From Rhizobium oryziradicis (lineage in GTDB: Bacteria; Pseudomonadota; Alphaproteobacteria; Rhizobiales; Rhizobiaceae): 64,000 nt of DNA. The stretch covers positions 523,132 through 587,131 of the forward strand of contig NZ_MKIM01000028.1 of assembly GCF_001939045.1 (NCBI RefSeq), in the 5' to 3' direction. The notes under the pieces were generated by a model, which was not told the origin of the DNA, did not search any database, and saw only the letters and a program-made list of their open reading frames with translations. Below, one piece after another: positions 44,079-52,794 of the stretch. Within the stretch, counting starts at the first letter, position 1. The number at the start of each line of letters is the position of its first letter. A program made the translations under genes and the position numbers.

Positions 44079-45189
44079 GGATTTCGCCCTTTCTGTCGGT
44101 TATGATAATATCGACTGAAACATCTGCGTCGCGCAGCGTCGCCTGTGCTGTTTTAAGCGCCAGTTCTGCAATGGGTGTAGCGATATCGAATCTTATTTCC
44201 TTTGATATTTCAAGTATTTCCAATGCAGTGTTTGCATTTTGAATTCGATCGATCATATTTGAAGTTAATATGTCATCATAAAATATTGATTTCATGAATG
44301 AATTGTCAATTTTACTGCGAGACGAATGCAGATCCAGTGCCCCTTGCGCAAGCTTGCTCATTTTCGCAAATCCCCCCGCAATTGTCAGACGCTCCACGGG
44401 ATGTTGGCGCATATATTTCAGCAGGCCGCCTGCAAAATCTCCCATATCCAGCAGGGCTTGATCGGGCAGATTATAAAGCTGTTGGGCAGCCTTTTCCGAT
44501 GTCGAGCCGGTAGCACCCAGCACATGCTTTATGCCCATGGCACGGGCCACATCAATGCCGCGATGGATGGAGTGAATCCATGCCGCACAAGAAAAAGGAT
44601 GGACAATGCCGGTGGTGCCCAGAACCGAGAGACCACCTATTATCCCAAGACGCGGGTTCCAGGTTTTCTGCGCCATCTCCTGCCCACCGGGTATGGAGAT
44701 GGTAATTTCGACATCAGCCTCCAAGCCATGGGTGGTCATGAGAGCTTCGACCTCGCCCACCATCATCGTGCGCGGCACCGGGTTGATGGCGGGTTCGCCG
44801 ATCGCCAAAGGCAAGCCCGGCTTGGTCACCGTGCCAACGCCATCGCCCGCTTTGAATTGAATGCCATGGCCATTCGGCAGCAGGCGCACCTGCGAAATAA
44901 CGGTTGCGCCATGGGTCACATCCGGGTCGTCGCCTGCATCCTTGATAATGCCTGCCTTGGCCCAGCCATCACCGAGCGCTTCCAGCGCCAGCGCAAAGGC
45001 GGGTTCCTGCCCACCCGGCAGGCGGATGCTGACGGGGTCCGGAAAGGTGCCGGTGATCAAAGCCGTCAACGCTGCCTTGGTGGATGCAGTGGCACAGGCA
45101 CCTGTGGTCCAGCCAGTACGAAGCGGCCCCTGCGGCTTTCGCAGGGCTTTGGAATCAGGGCTGTCTTGGGGCTGTGCCGGATCAATCAT
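44062..45189 (-). CDS. cbiD: Cobalt-precorrin-5B C1-methyltransferase CbiD
   Basis: CbiD adds the C-1 methyl in the cobalt-early pathway; the late (aerobic) pathway uses CobF instead. The 375 residues show RTGWTTGACATASTKAAL at the start, GDDPDVTHGATV, GDGVGTVTKPGL, PGGQEMAQKTWNPRLGIIGG and LGTTGIVHPFS. This gene is therefore the best marker for the type of cobalamin route here. The last third is a little more AT-rich than the rest. Divergent from cobA with 102 bases between. Confidence 0.95.
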   Translation of the reverse strand: MIDPAQPQDSPDSKALRKPQGPLRTGWTTGACATASTKAALTALITGTFPDPVSIRLPGGQEPAFALALEALGDGWAKAGIIKDAGDDPDVTHGATVISQVRLLPNGHGIQFKAGDGVGTVTKPGLPLAIGEPAINPVPRTMMVGEVEALMTTHGLEADVEITISIPGGQEMAQKTWNPRLGIIGGLSVLGTTGIVHPFSCAAWIHSIHRGIDVARAMGIKHVLGATGSTSEKAAQQLYNLPDQALLDMGDFAGGLLKYMRQHPVERLTIAGGFAKMSKLAQGALDLHSSRSKIDNSFMKSIFYDDILTSNMIDRIQNANTALEILEISKEIRFDIATPIAELALKTAQATLRDADVSVDIIITDRKGEILARAR

Positions 45190-45291
45190 AGCCCTTTATA
45201 ATCAATGAGCCGTTCCGGGGGAAGGTGGTTAGCTAAAGCAAGGTGGTGGCCACGATTGCATTTTTGACCATGGCATCATAGAGCTTGAGGC

Positions 45292-46134
45292 ATGACAGAC
45301 CATATATTTGAGCAATTGCCGGAGCTTGAACACGGGCATGTGTGGCTGGTGGGCGCAGGCCCCGGCGATCCGGGCCTTTTGACGCTGCTTGCGGCGCACG
45401 CGCTCAAACAGGCTGATGTTGTCGTGTATGATGCTCTGGTGGATCGCGCCTGCCTCGCCCTTGCAAAACCAGACGTCGTGCTGGAGCTTGCGGGCAAGCG
45501 CGGCGGCAAGCCTTCTGCCAAACAGCAGGATATTTCGATGCGTTTGGTGGAGCTGGCGCGCGAAGGCAAAAGGGTTCTGCGGCTCAAAGGCGGTGATCCC
45601 TTTGTTTTTGGCCGCGGCGGCGAAGAGGCGCTGACACTGGTTGAGCACGGCATTCCATTTCGCATTGTGCCGGGCGTCACGGCGGGCATTGGCGGTTTGG
45701 CCTATGCCGGTATTCCCGTGACACACCGCGATGCCAATTATGCCGTGACGTTTTTGACCGGCCATGACGCAACGGGCAGTATGCCAGAAGAGATCGATTG
45801 GCAAGCGATTGCCAAGGGCGCGCCGGTGATTGTGATGTATATGGCCATGAAGCATATTGGCGCGATCAGCCAGCAGTTGATGGCCGCAGGCCGAAGCAAA
45901 GATGAGCCGCTGGCCTTCGTCTGTGACGCATCCACCACAAAACAGCGGGTGGTGGAAACCACCTTGGGCGAGGCTGAGACAGCGATGCGCGATCAGTCTA
46001 TTCAGCCACCGGCCATTGTTGTGGTTGGCGAAGTGGTCCGGCTCAGGGCTTCGCTCGATTGGCTGGGCGCATTATCTGGCCGTGTTTTGCAAACCGATCC
46101 CTTTGCCAGTCATCAGCAAGGAGCGTGCCCATGA
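45292..46134 (+). CDS. cobA: Uroporphyrinogen-III C-methyltransferase CobA
   Basis: CobA (SUMT) makes precorrin-2, the branch point towards siroheme and cobalamin. The 280 residues have VWLVGAGPGDPGLLTL, VVYDALVD, LKGGDPFVFGRGGEE, PGVTAGIGGLAYAGIP and TGHDATG. It is the single-domain form, without the CysG dehydrogenase. ATG 45292 has GAGG close upstream. cobB overlaps its end by 4 bases. Confidence 0.96.
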   Translation: MTDHIFEQLPELEHGHVWLVGAGPGDPGLLTLLAAHALKQADVVVYDALVDRACLALAKPDVVLELAGKRGGKPSAKQQDISMRLVELAREGKRVLRLKGGDPFVFGRGGEEALTLVEHGIPFRIVPGVTAGIGGLAYAGIPVTHRDANYAVTFLTGHDATGSMPEEIDWQAIAKGAPVIVMYMAMKHIGAISQQLMAAGRSKDEPLAFVCDASTTKQRVVETTLGEAETAMRDQSIQPPAIVVVGEVVRLRASLDWLGALSGRVLQTDPFASHQQGACP

Positions 46135-47438
46135 GTGGTCTTTTGATAGCAGCACCCTCGTCCGGCTCTGGTAAAACCACCATCACGCTTGGGCTTTTGC
46201 GGGCATTAAAACAGGTAGGTCGCGCGCTTGCCCCCGGCAAGGCGGGGCCGGATTATATCGACCCCGCATTTCATGCAGCTGCAAGCGGTGAAACCTGCCT
46301 CAACTTCGACCCGTGGGCCATGCGCGAGGAATTGATTGTCGCCAACGCTGCCTTGCACCGCAGTGGCGGGCGCAAGCTGGTGATTGAAGCGATGATGGGT
46401 CTGTTTGATGGTGCCGCAGATGGCACCGGCTCTGCCGCAGATCTTGCCGCCATGCTTGGTCTGTCGGTGGTGCTGGTGGTCGATTGTGCCAAAACCTCCC
46501 ATTCTGTGGCGGCTCTGGTTAAGGGTTTTGCCGATTTTCGCCCCGGCGTGCTGGTGGTTGGCACTATTCTCAATCGGGTTGGCAGTGATCGGCATGAAGC
46601 GATGCTGCGGCAAGCACTGGATGATATTCGCATGCCGGTGCTTGGTGTTATTCGCGCAGATGCTACGCTTGCCTTGCCAGAGCGCCATCTGGGGCTGGTG
46701 CAAGCGGCTGAGAATGCCGATCTCGATGGCTTTATTGATCGCGCCGCTCACGTGGTTGCCAAGGGCTGTGATCTGGATGCCATTATTCGTGCCGCAACCC
46801 GCAGTCCTGATCGGCAATCAAATGCCAATATTGACCGATTGCCGCCTCTGGGGACAAAAATCTCGGTCGCGCGCGATCGGGCATTTGCCTTTTGTTACGA
46901 TCACATGTTGCTCGGCTGGCGGCGGCGCGGCGCAGAGATTTCGTTTTTCTCACCGCTCAATGACGAGGCACCGGCAAAGGACGCAGATGCAATTTATCTG
47001 CCGGGTGGCTATCCCGAACTGCACGCTGGCGCGCTCGCGCAGGCATCGCAATTTCGAAAAGGCATGCTGGATGCCGCCGCGCGCGGTGTGAAAATCTTTG
47101 GCGAATGCGGTGGCTATATGGTGCTAGGCGAAGCCTTGACCGATGCACACGGTGTGGACCACGCCATGCTTGGCCTTTTGCCGCTTAAAACCAGCTTTGC
47201 CGAGCGCAAACGTCATCTCGGCTATCGCAGACTAAAACCGCTTGCTGCGGATTTTTTCGCACAAACCATGACCGGACACGAGTTTCACTATTCGACTGCC
47301 ACAGTCGAAGGAAATGCCGAGCGGCTGTTTGAAGCGCAGGATGCCTTGGGCAACAGCCTGGGCAGCGTTGGTCTTCGTCGTGGCATGGTCGCTGGCTCTT
47401 ATATGCATATCATCGATATTGCGGGTGATGGCGCGTGA
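46131..47438 (+). CDS. cobB: Cobyrinic acid a,c-diamide synthase CobB/CbiA
   Basis: This glutamine-dependent enzyme amidates side chains a and c. The 435 residues have an N-terminal ATPase with APSSGSGKTT (8-17) and PGKAGPDYIDPAFH, and a C-terminal glutaminase domain with ECGGYMVLGEALTD (catalytic Cys) and GHEFHYS. In the cobalt-early route the same enzyme is named CbiA. The start overlaps cobA (ATGA); the end overlaps the next gene. Confidence 0.94.
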   Translation: MSGLLIAAPSSGSGKTTITLGLLRALKQVGRALAPGKAGPDYIDPAFHAAASGETCLNFDPWAMREELIVANAALHRSGGRKLVIEAMMGLFDGAADGTGSAADLAAMLGLSVVLVVDCAKTSHSVAALVKGFADFRPGVLVVGTILNRVGSDRHEAMLRQALDDIRMPVLGVIRADATLALPERHLGLVQAAENADLDGFIDRAAHVVAKGCDLDAIIRAATRSPDRQSNANIDRLPPLGTKISVARDRAFAFCYDHMLLGWRRRGAEISFFSPLNDEAPAKDADAIYLPGGYPELHAGALAQASQFRKGMLDAAARGVKIFGECGGYMVLGEALTDAHGVDHAMLGLLPLKTSFAERKRHLGYRRLKPLAADFFAQTMTGHEFHYSTATVEGNAERLFEAQDALGNSLGSVGLRRGMVAGSYMHIIDIAGDGA

Positions 47439-48457
47439 TGGCGGGTGCTATTCAACATGGCGGCGGCTTGGCGGCGGCCTCTGCCCGCTATGGCGGAAGA
47501 ATAAACGACTGGCTGGACCTTTCCACCGGCATCAATCCATGTCCACCCGCTTTGCCCGCACTCGATCCACGGGTCTGGCACCGCTTGCCGGATCGCGAAC
47601 TCGAGGAGGAAGCCCGGTTCGCTGCGCGCGATTTCTATGGCAGTGGCAACATCCTGCCTTTGACTGTGCCGGGTACGCAATCCGCCATTCAGCTTTTGCC
47701 AAGGCTATTAAAGCCCGGCAAGCGCGCTGCGATTCTATCACCCACCTATGGCGAATATGGCCGCAGTTTTGCGCTGAATGCCATGCCCGTCGATACCATC
47801 AGCACCTTGGCTGACATCAGCCAAGACCACGGCTTGGTGGTGGTGGTGAACCCCAACAATCCAACGGGGCGGATGTTTGAGCCGGGTGTTTTGATTGATC
47901 TGGCGATGGCCATGCGAAACTGGGGCGGTGTGCTGGTGGTGGATGAAGCCTTTGGCGATTGCCAGCCGCAGCTTTCCTTAGTGCCCGAGGTTGAGCAGCA
48001 CGATAATCTTGTGATTTTCCGCTCCTTTGGCAAGTTTTTTGGCATGGCGGGTGTGCGCCTCGGGTTTGTGATTGCAGGTGATGCAATTTCGCAAGTGTTC
48101 ACTGAGGGGCTCGGCCCCTGGGCGGTGTCTGGACCGGCACTGGCGCTCGCCTCAAATCTGTTGCAGGGAGATACTGATACCATCCGCCAGCAGATTGCGC
48201 GTCGAAGCGCTGGTCTTGCGCGGGTTTTAGCAGGTGCCGGTTTGCAGCTTGCTGGCAGCACGCCGCTGTTTTCTCTGGTCGAGCATGCGCAGGCGGCAGT
48301 GCTGCACGACCACCTTTGCCGAGATCATATCTTGACCCGGATTTTTGATTACGCTCCCCATTGGCTTCGCGTTGGCCTGACACCTAACGAGGATTGCGAT
48401 CAGCGTTTGGCGGCATCTCTCAAAACATGGATGGCCAAAGTCGGAGCACAGTCTTGA
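47438..48457 (+). CDS. cobC: Threonine-phosphate decarboxylase CobC (CobD-type)
   Basis: A PLP enzyme that makes (R)-1-amino-2-propanol phosphate for the nucleotide loop. The 339 residues form an aminotransferase class I fold: NDWLDLSTGINP at the start, VVVVNPNNPTGRMFEPG, VVDEAFGD, and the PLP lysine in FRSFGKFFGMAGVRLGF. ATG 47438 overlaps the cobB stop as TGATG; a GTG at 47435 would add one residue. Confidence 0.94.
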   Translation: MAGAIQHGGGLAAASARYGGRINDWLDLSTGINPCPPALPALDPRVWHRLPDRELEEEARFAARDFYGSGNILPLTVPGTQSAIQLLPRLLKPGKRAAILSPTYGEYGRSFALNAMPVDTISTLADISQDHGLVVVVNPNNPTGRMFEPGVLIDLAMAMRNWGGVLVVDEAFGDCQPQLSLVPEVEQHDNLVIFRSFGKFFGMAGVRLGFVIAGDAISQVFTEGLGPWAVSGPALALASNLLQGDTDTIRQQIARRSAGLARVLAGAGLQLAGSTPLFSLVEHAQAAVLHDHLCRDHILTRIFDYAPHWLRVGLTPNEDCDQRLAASLKTWMAKVGAQS

Positions 48458-49434
48458 TAGAGGGGCACTTCCTGATTTTGGCGGTGGCACTGGTGCTCGA
48501 TCGTCTGGTAGGCGATCCGCCTTGGCTTTGGTCGCGTCTGCCGCATCCGGTTGTTGTGTTCGGAGCGGCAATTTCATTCTTTGACCATCTGCTGAACCGC
48601 CCGTCGTGGCGCGATGCTTCCCGGCGCATTTTGGGAGCGTTGTCGATTGCTGCGCTTTTGCTGATCAGTCTGGCGGTTGGCGCGCTTTTGCATCGCATTT
48701 TTATGTTGCTTGGGCCTTTGGGCGCAGCTCTCGAAGTGGTGGTGACGGCGGTGTTTCTGGCACAGAAAAGCTTGCTGGACCATGTACGGGCCGTGGCCGA
48801 TGGTTTGCGATCCACGGGGCTGCAAGGCGGGCGAAAAGCTGTGTCGATGATTGTGGGTCGCGACCCCTCCACCTTGGATGAAGCAGGGGTAAGCCGTGCT
48901 GCCCTTGAAAGTCTATCGGAAAACTTTGCCGATGGCGTGGTGGCCCCGGCCTTTTGGTATGCTGTGCTGGGACTGCCGGGCCTGGCGGCTTATAAAATGC
49001 TGAATACGGCCGATTCAATGATTGGCCATAAATCAGAAAAATACCTGCATTTCGGCTGGGCTGCGGCCCGGCTGGATGATGTAGCCAATTGGCCTGCGGC
49101 AAGACTGTCCGGCTTTTTGATTGCAGGCGGTGCTTGGTTGGTGGCGGGGTGCCACGCCGCAAGGCGCAGCATCAGCGTCATGATGCGCGATCATGGTTTG
49201 CATCGTTCACCGAATTCGGGCTGGTCTGAGGCGGCGGCGGCTGGCGCGCTTGACGTGGCCTTGGCAGGGCCAAGGGTTTATGGCGGCGAAAGAGTGAGTG
49301 AGCCGATGATGAATGCAGCCGGACGGCGCAAGATTTCGGCACCGGAAATTCTGACAGGCATTGCGCTGATGGACCGCGCCTGGCTGCTTGGTGTGGGCGT
49401 GGTTGGGCTATGCTGTGTCGTTAGCCTTACGTAA
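48454..49434 (+). CDS. cobD: Adenosylcobinamide-phosphate synthase CobD/CbiB
   Basis: A 326-residue membrane enzyme that joins the aminopropanol arm to adenosylcobyric acid. Conserved parts are ALVLDRLVGDPPWLWSRLPHPVV, VGRDPSTLDEAGVSRAALES, ENFADGVVAPAFWY, LNTADSMIGHKSEKY and MMRDHGLHRSPNSGWSEAA. The start is taken as TTG 48454, overlapping the cobC stop, because GGAG lies 7 bases upstream. Last gene of the cobalamin cluster. Confidence 0.93.
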   Translation: MIEGHFLILAVALVLDRLVGDPPWLWSRLPHPVVVFGAAISFFDHLLNRPSWRDASRRILGALSIAALLLISLAVGALLHRIFMLLGPLGAALEVVVTAVFLAQKSLLDHVRAVADGLRSTGLQGGRKAVSMIVGRDPSTLDEAGVSRAALESLSENFADGVVAPAFWYAVLGLPGLAAYKMLNTADSMIGHKSEKYLHFGWAAARLDDVANWPAARLSGFLIAGGAWLVAGCHAARRSISVMMRDHGLHRSPNSGWSEAAAAGALDVALAGPRVYGGERVSEPMMNAAGRRKISAPEILTGIALMDRAWLLGVGVVGLCCVVSLT

Positions 49435-49596
49435 GCGGCATGGTTACTTTTTTCTTCCTATGGGTGTATTTGTATCCTTCTAGTCAAGATGCGTGAGAGG
49501 GGCTAACCAAAGAGCCACATGACGCGAAGGCTGACGAGGTTTTTCCTTTTCCGGCCAGACGGCGTTGTGATGTCCATTTGGTAAAAGGAATGTCTT

Positions 49597-50148
49597 GTGA
49601 GCAAAGTTGTCGTTGTTTTTCACTCTGGTTATGGTCACACCAAGCGTGTTGCCGAAAATGTTGCCAAGGGTGCTGCTGCTGAACTGATTGAAATTGATAG
49701 CGAAGGCAATATCGCTGATGCCGCATGGGATGTGCTTGCTGGTGCCGATGCAATCATTCTGGGTTCGCCCACCTATATGGGCAATGTAAGCTGGCAGTTT
49801 AAGAAATTTGCGGACGCGAGCTCCAAGGTCTGGTTTGTTCGCGGCTGGCAGGACAAGGTTTTTGGCGGCTTCGTTAACAGCGCCAGCCTCAATGGCGATA
49901 AGCAGGTTGCGCTGATTTCGCTGCAAACGCTTGCATCTCAGCACGGCGGTATTTGGGTCAGCCTCGGCCTTTTGCCATCCAATAAAAAAGATGCACAGCG
50001 CACCGATGTGAACAATCTTGGCGGCTCTGTTGGTCTGCTGGTTCAATCGCCTTCAGACGCCAGTGCCGATGAAATTCCACAGGGCGATTTGGATACCGCT
50101 GTTTCTTACGGCAAGCGCGTTGCCGATATTGCAGCTCGGCTGAAGTAA
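49597..50148 (+). CDS. Flavodoxin-like NAD(P)H-quinone oxidoreductase (WrbA-like)
   Basis: A 183-residue flavodoxin-fold protein. The FMN phosphate loop is HSGYGHTKRVAENV (about 9-22); GSPTYMGNVSWQFKKF (76-91) binds the flavin ring. The form is close to WrbA-type quinone reductases but shorter than E. coli WrbA (198). It probably reduces quinones with NAD(P)H in the cytoplasm. The start is a GTG after AAAAGG. A stem-loop follows the stop. Confidence 0.85.
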   Translation: MSKVVVVFHSGYGHTKRVAENVAKGAAAELIEIDSEGNIADAAWDVLAGADAIILGSPTYMGNVSWQFKKFADASSKVWFVRGWQDKVFGGFVNSASLNGDKQVALISLQTLASQHGGIWVSLGLLPSNKKDAQRTDVNNLGGSVGLLVQSPSDASADEIPQGDLDTAVSYGKRVADIAARLK

Positions 50149-50188
50149 GCGCCGAAGACGCACTTTTCTTTCGATGAATTGATATCAA

Positions 50189-50222
50189 AGGCCTGTATCT
50201 TCACGGATGCAGGCCTATTTAT
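50189..50222 (+). terminator. Stem-loop downstream of the flavodoxin-like gene
   Basis: AGGCCTG (50189-50195) pairs with CAGGCCT (50210-50216), then ATTTATT. A probable, not strong, terminator. Confidence 0.5.
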
Positions 50223-50359
50223 TGATAGACACACCGATTTTGCAATAACCCTGCGCCGCAGGCGTGTTTTTTCCGGTTATGCCATTTTCTATCAATGAGT
50301 TTTGGATATGGCTGTCATGATCGAACATCCTCCGATTCTCATAGACCGGGAGCCAAGCC

Positions 50360-51775
50360 ATGACCAATATTGATGAGCAGGTAAGGCCCGGACATCTGCG
50401 AAGTGCGGAACCAGACGATATTTATGATGAGGATGGCTCCATTCGCAGCGATTTTCTGGCGCTTGTGGGCGCCGCCATTGCTGACCGCGATGTGCTTTTT
50501 TTGCGCGAAAATGTTGCCTCGTTGCATGAGTCAGAACTTGGTCATCTGATCGAGGCAATTCACCCCGACCAGCGCTTGCCGATGATTACCCTGTTGGGTG
50601 TCGATTTCGACATGACGGCGCTGACCGAGGTGGACGAATCCATCCGTATGCAGATCGTCGATCAAATGCCCAATGAGCAGATTGCGGCGGCGATTGGCGA
50701 GATTGATTCAGACGATGCTGTCTACATTCTTGAAGACCTCGATCAGGAAGACCGCGACGAGATTCTCGCTCAGCTGCCGTTTACCGAGCGGGTGCGATTG
50801 CGCCGGGCGCTGGACTATCCGGAAAGCTCGGCTGGTCGTCGTATGCAGACCGAGTTTGTCGCCGTGCCGCCGTTTTGGACGGTGGGACAGACGATTGATT
50901 ACATGCGCGACGAAGAGGAATTGCCGGAAAGCTTCACCCAGATTTTTGTCATTGATCCCACATTCAAGCTGCTTGGCGTGGTCAATCTCGACCGTATCTT
51001 GCGCACCAAGCGTATGGAGAAGATCGAAGGCATCATGCGCGACACCAACCACCCGATTCCTGCCGAGATGGACCAGGAAGAGGCGGCGCAAGTGTTTGAG
51101 CAATACGACCTTCTCTCCGCCGCTGTTGTGGATGAAAGCGGGCGTTTGGTCGGCGTGTTGACCATCGATGACGTGGTTGACGTGATTCAGGAAGAAGCCG
51201 AGGAAGACTTGATGCGCCTCGGCGGTGTGGGCGATGAAGAACTGTCGGATAGCATTCCCGAAATTTCGCGCTCTCGGGTGTCCTGGCTGCTGGTAAACCT
51301 GCTAACAGCGATTTTGGCGGCCTCCGTGATTTCGCTGTTTGAGGCAACCATTGAACAGATCGTGGCACTGGCCGTGCTGATGCCGATCGTGGCCGGCATG
51401 GGGGGCAATGCCGGCTCGCAGACCATGACAGTCACCGTGCGCGCCCTTGCCACCCGCAATCTCGACATTCACAATGCCTGGCGCGTTGTGCGTCGTGAAG
51501 CGGGCGTGGGCCTCATCAACGGCATTGTTTTTGGCCTGTTGATTGGCCTGTTTGCCGGTTTATGGTTCCATGATGTCAATATTGGCGGTATTATCGCAAC
51601 GGCAATGCTGATCAACATGATGGCCGCAGCCATCGCTGGAATTCTTATTCCGCTTTTGCTGGATAAGATTGGAGCAGACCCTGCGGTGTCATCTGCGGTG
51701 TTTGTGACGACGGTGACGGATATTACCGGCTTTTTCGCATTTCTTGGCCTCGCCAGCTGGTGGTTTTCGATATAG
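50360..51775 (+). CDS. mgtE: Magnesium transporter MgtE
   Basis: A magnesium channel of the MgtE family, 471 residues: a cytoplasmic N domain (about 35-150) rich in acidic residues, two CBS domains (about 155-275) with the sensor site, then five membrane helices from about residue 305 including MPIVAGMGGNAGSQTMTV, the pore-lining segment, and a conserved acidic residue in LLDKIGADPAVSS. The ATG follows GGGAGCC. I see no M-box riboswitch in the 211 bases upstream, only two small hairpins. Confidence 0.95.
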   Translation: MTNIDEQVRPGHLRSAEPDDIYDEDGSIRSDFLALVGAAIADRDVLFLRENVASLHESELGHLIEAIHPDQRLPMITLLGVDFDMTALTEVDESIRMQIVDQMPNEQIAAAIGEIDSDDAVYILEDLDQEDRDEILAQLPFTERVRLRRALDYPESSAGRRMQTEFVAVPPFWTVGQTIDYMRDEEELPESFTQIFVIDPTFKLLGVVNLDRILRTKRMEKIEGIMRDTNHPIPAEMDQEEAAQVFEQYDLLSAAVVDESGRLVGVLTIDDVVDVIQEEAEEDLMRLGGVGDEELSDSIPEISRSRVSWLLVNLLTAILAASVISLFEATIEQIVALAVLMPIVAGMGGNAGSQTMTVTVRALATRNLDIHNAWRVVRREAGVGLINGIVFGLLIGLFAGLWFHDVNIGGIIATAMLINMMAAAIAGILIPLLLDKIGADPAVSSAVFVTTVTDITGFFAFLGLASWWFSI

Positions 51776-51839
51776 CACCGCCAGATTATCGGGTTGAAAC
51801 GCCACCGCAGGCCTCATCTTTGATGGATGAGATGAAAAA

Positions 51840-51867
51840 TTGACTTTTACGTCAAAGTTAATATGAT
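51840..51867 (+). promoter_or_regulatory. Promoter with dyad upstream of the MerR-type gene
   Basis: TTGACT (51840-51845) and TATGAT (51862-51867) with a 16-base gap form a plausible promoter. The -35 lies inside the dyad TTGAC-TTTTAC-GTCAA (51840-51855), the kind of site a MerR protein uses to control its own gene. Confidence 0.5.
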
Positions 51868-51892
51868 TGCCGTCTGACGGATACGGAATCTT

Positions 51893-52285
51893 ATGGCCTT
51901 GAAGAAATATTACAGCATCACCGAGTTAACGCGAGAGTTTGGCGTTTCCACGCGAACCCTTCGCTTTTACGAAGACGAGGGCTTGCTTCAACCTGAACGC
52001 AAGGGCCGTACCCGTGTTTATCGTGGCGCTGACCGCCACATGCTGAAAGAGATTTTGCGCGCCCGCCGCATTGGCTTTACCGTGGCAGAGATCCGCGAAA
52101 TCATTCATGTGTACAAGCAGCCACCCGGCGAGATTGGTCAGCTGAAACTGATGATGGCGCGTATTGATGAAAAGCGCGACGAACTGCGCCAAAAGCGCAA
52201 GGATATTGACGAGACCCTTGCTGAACTGGATCAGGCTGAAGAAGCCTGCCTGACCCGGCTCGTGGAAATTGGTGTCGGCTCTTAA
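51893..52285 (+). CDS. MerR-family transcription regulator
   Basis: A 130-residue regulator. The N-terminal MerR helix-turn-helix is clear (YSITELTREFGVSTRTLRFYEDEGLL, about 6-31), with a wing to residue 75 and a long coiled coil (about 85-125, rich in Lys/Glu/Leu) for dimerisation. There is a single late cysteine, so a metal sensor is unlikely. Similar proteins control fatty acid or branched-chain amino-acid breakdown (LiuR group), but that is inference. It probably binds the dyad upstream of its own gene. Confidence 0.88.
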   Translation: MALKKYYSITELTREFGVSTRTLRFYEDEGLLQPERKGRTRVYRGADRHMLKEILRARRIGFTVAEIREIIHVYKQPPGEIGQLKLMMARIDEKRDELRQKRKDIDETLAELDQAEEACLTRLVEIGVGS

Positions 52286-52308
52286 ACCGACCCGACACCT
52301 TTTTTAGG

Positions 52309-52794
52309 TTAAATCCAGCGCCGCGTGCGTTGGCAATAGCGCTCAAAATCCACACCAAAGCGCACCAACTGGTGCAGTTCTTCATAGCGAATGGCAATGA
52401 GCGTGGTCAGAAGAGCGGCAATGGGTGCCGCAATCATCAACCAGCCATTGCCCAGCATCAGGCCGCCTGCCACCATCAGAAGCGTATAACCCAGATAGAT
52501 GGGATTGCGGCTGTATCGATAAGGCCCATCGGTGATCAGCGGGCGCTTGGATTGATGCAGACTCAGTGATGAGTAATGCAACATCAGTGTATGGATTGCC
52601 CAAACATTGAAGGCAATCGCGCCAGTGGCAATCATTGCACCAGCTATCAGGGCAATTGTCCCCTTTGGATCAATCAGAGGGGCACTTGCAACGTAATCAT
52701 CAAGCAACACGGCAATAACACAGGCACCGAGATAAAGAAGCGGCGGCCATGGATATTTTAGCGGCTTCATACGGTAGTTCATGTGAGGACCCAT
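52309..52794 (-). CDS. Isoprenylcysteine carboxyl methyltransferase family membrane protein
   Basis: A 161-residue protein with four to five membrane helices and the family core RPLITDGPYRYSRNPIYLGY (residues about 83-102) and EELHQLVRFGVDFERYCQRTRRWI at the end. Bacterial members methylate small isoprenoid-like or phospholipid substrates with SAM; the substrate here is unknown. The start at 52794 overlaps the stop of the upstream gene (TAATG); a methionine at 52782 is possible. It is likely co-translated with the acyltransferase gene. Confidence 0.83.
   Translation of the reverse strand: MGPHMNYRMKPLKYPWPPLLYLGACVIAVLLDDYVASAPLIDPKGTIALIAGAMIATGAIAFNVWAIHTLMLHYSSLSLHQSKRPLITDGPYRYSRNPIYLGYTLLMVAGGLMLGNGWLMIAAPIAALLTTLIAIRYEELHQLVRFGVDFERYCQRTRRWI

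Noticed and set aside
50149..50359. M-box magnesium riboswitch before mgtE
   Set aside because: Only two short hairpins are visible, and the conserved M-box core is absent.
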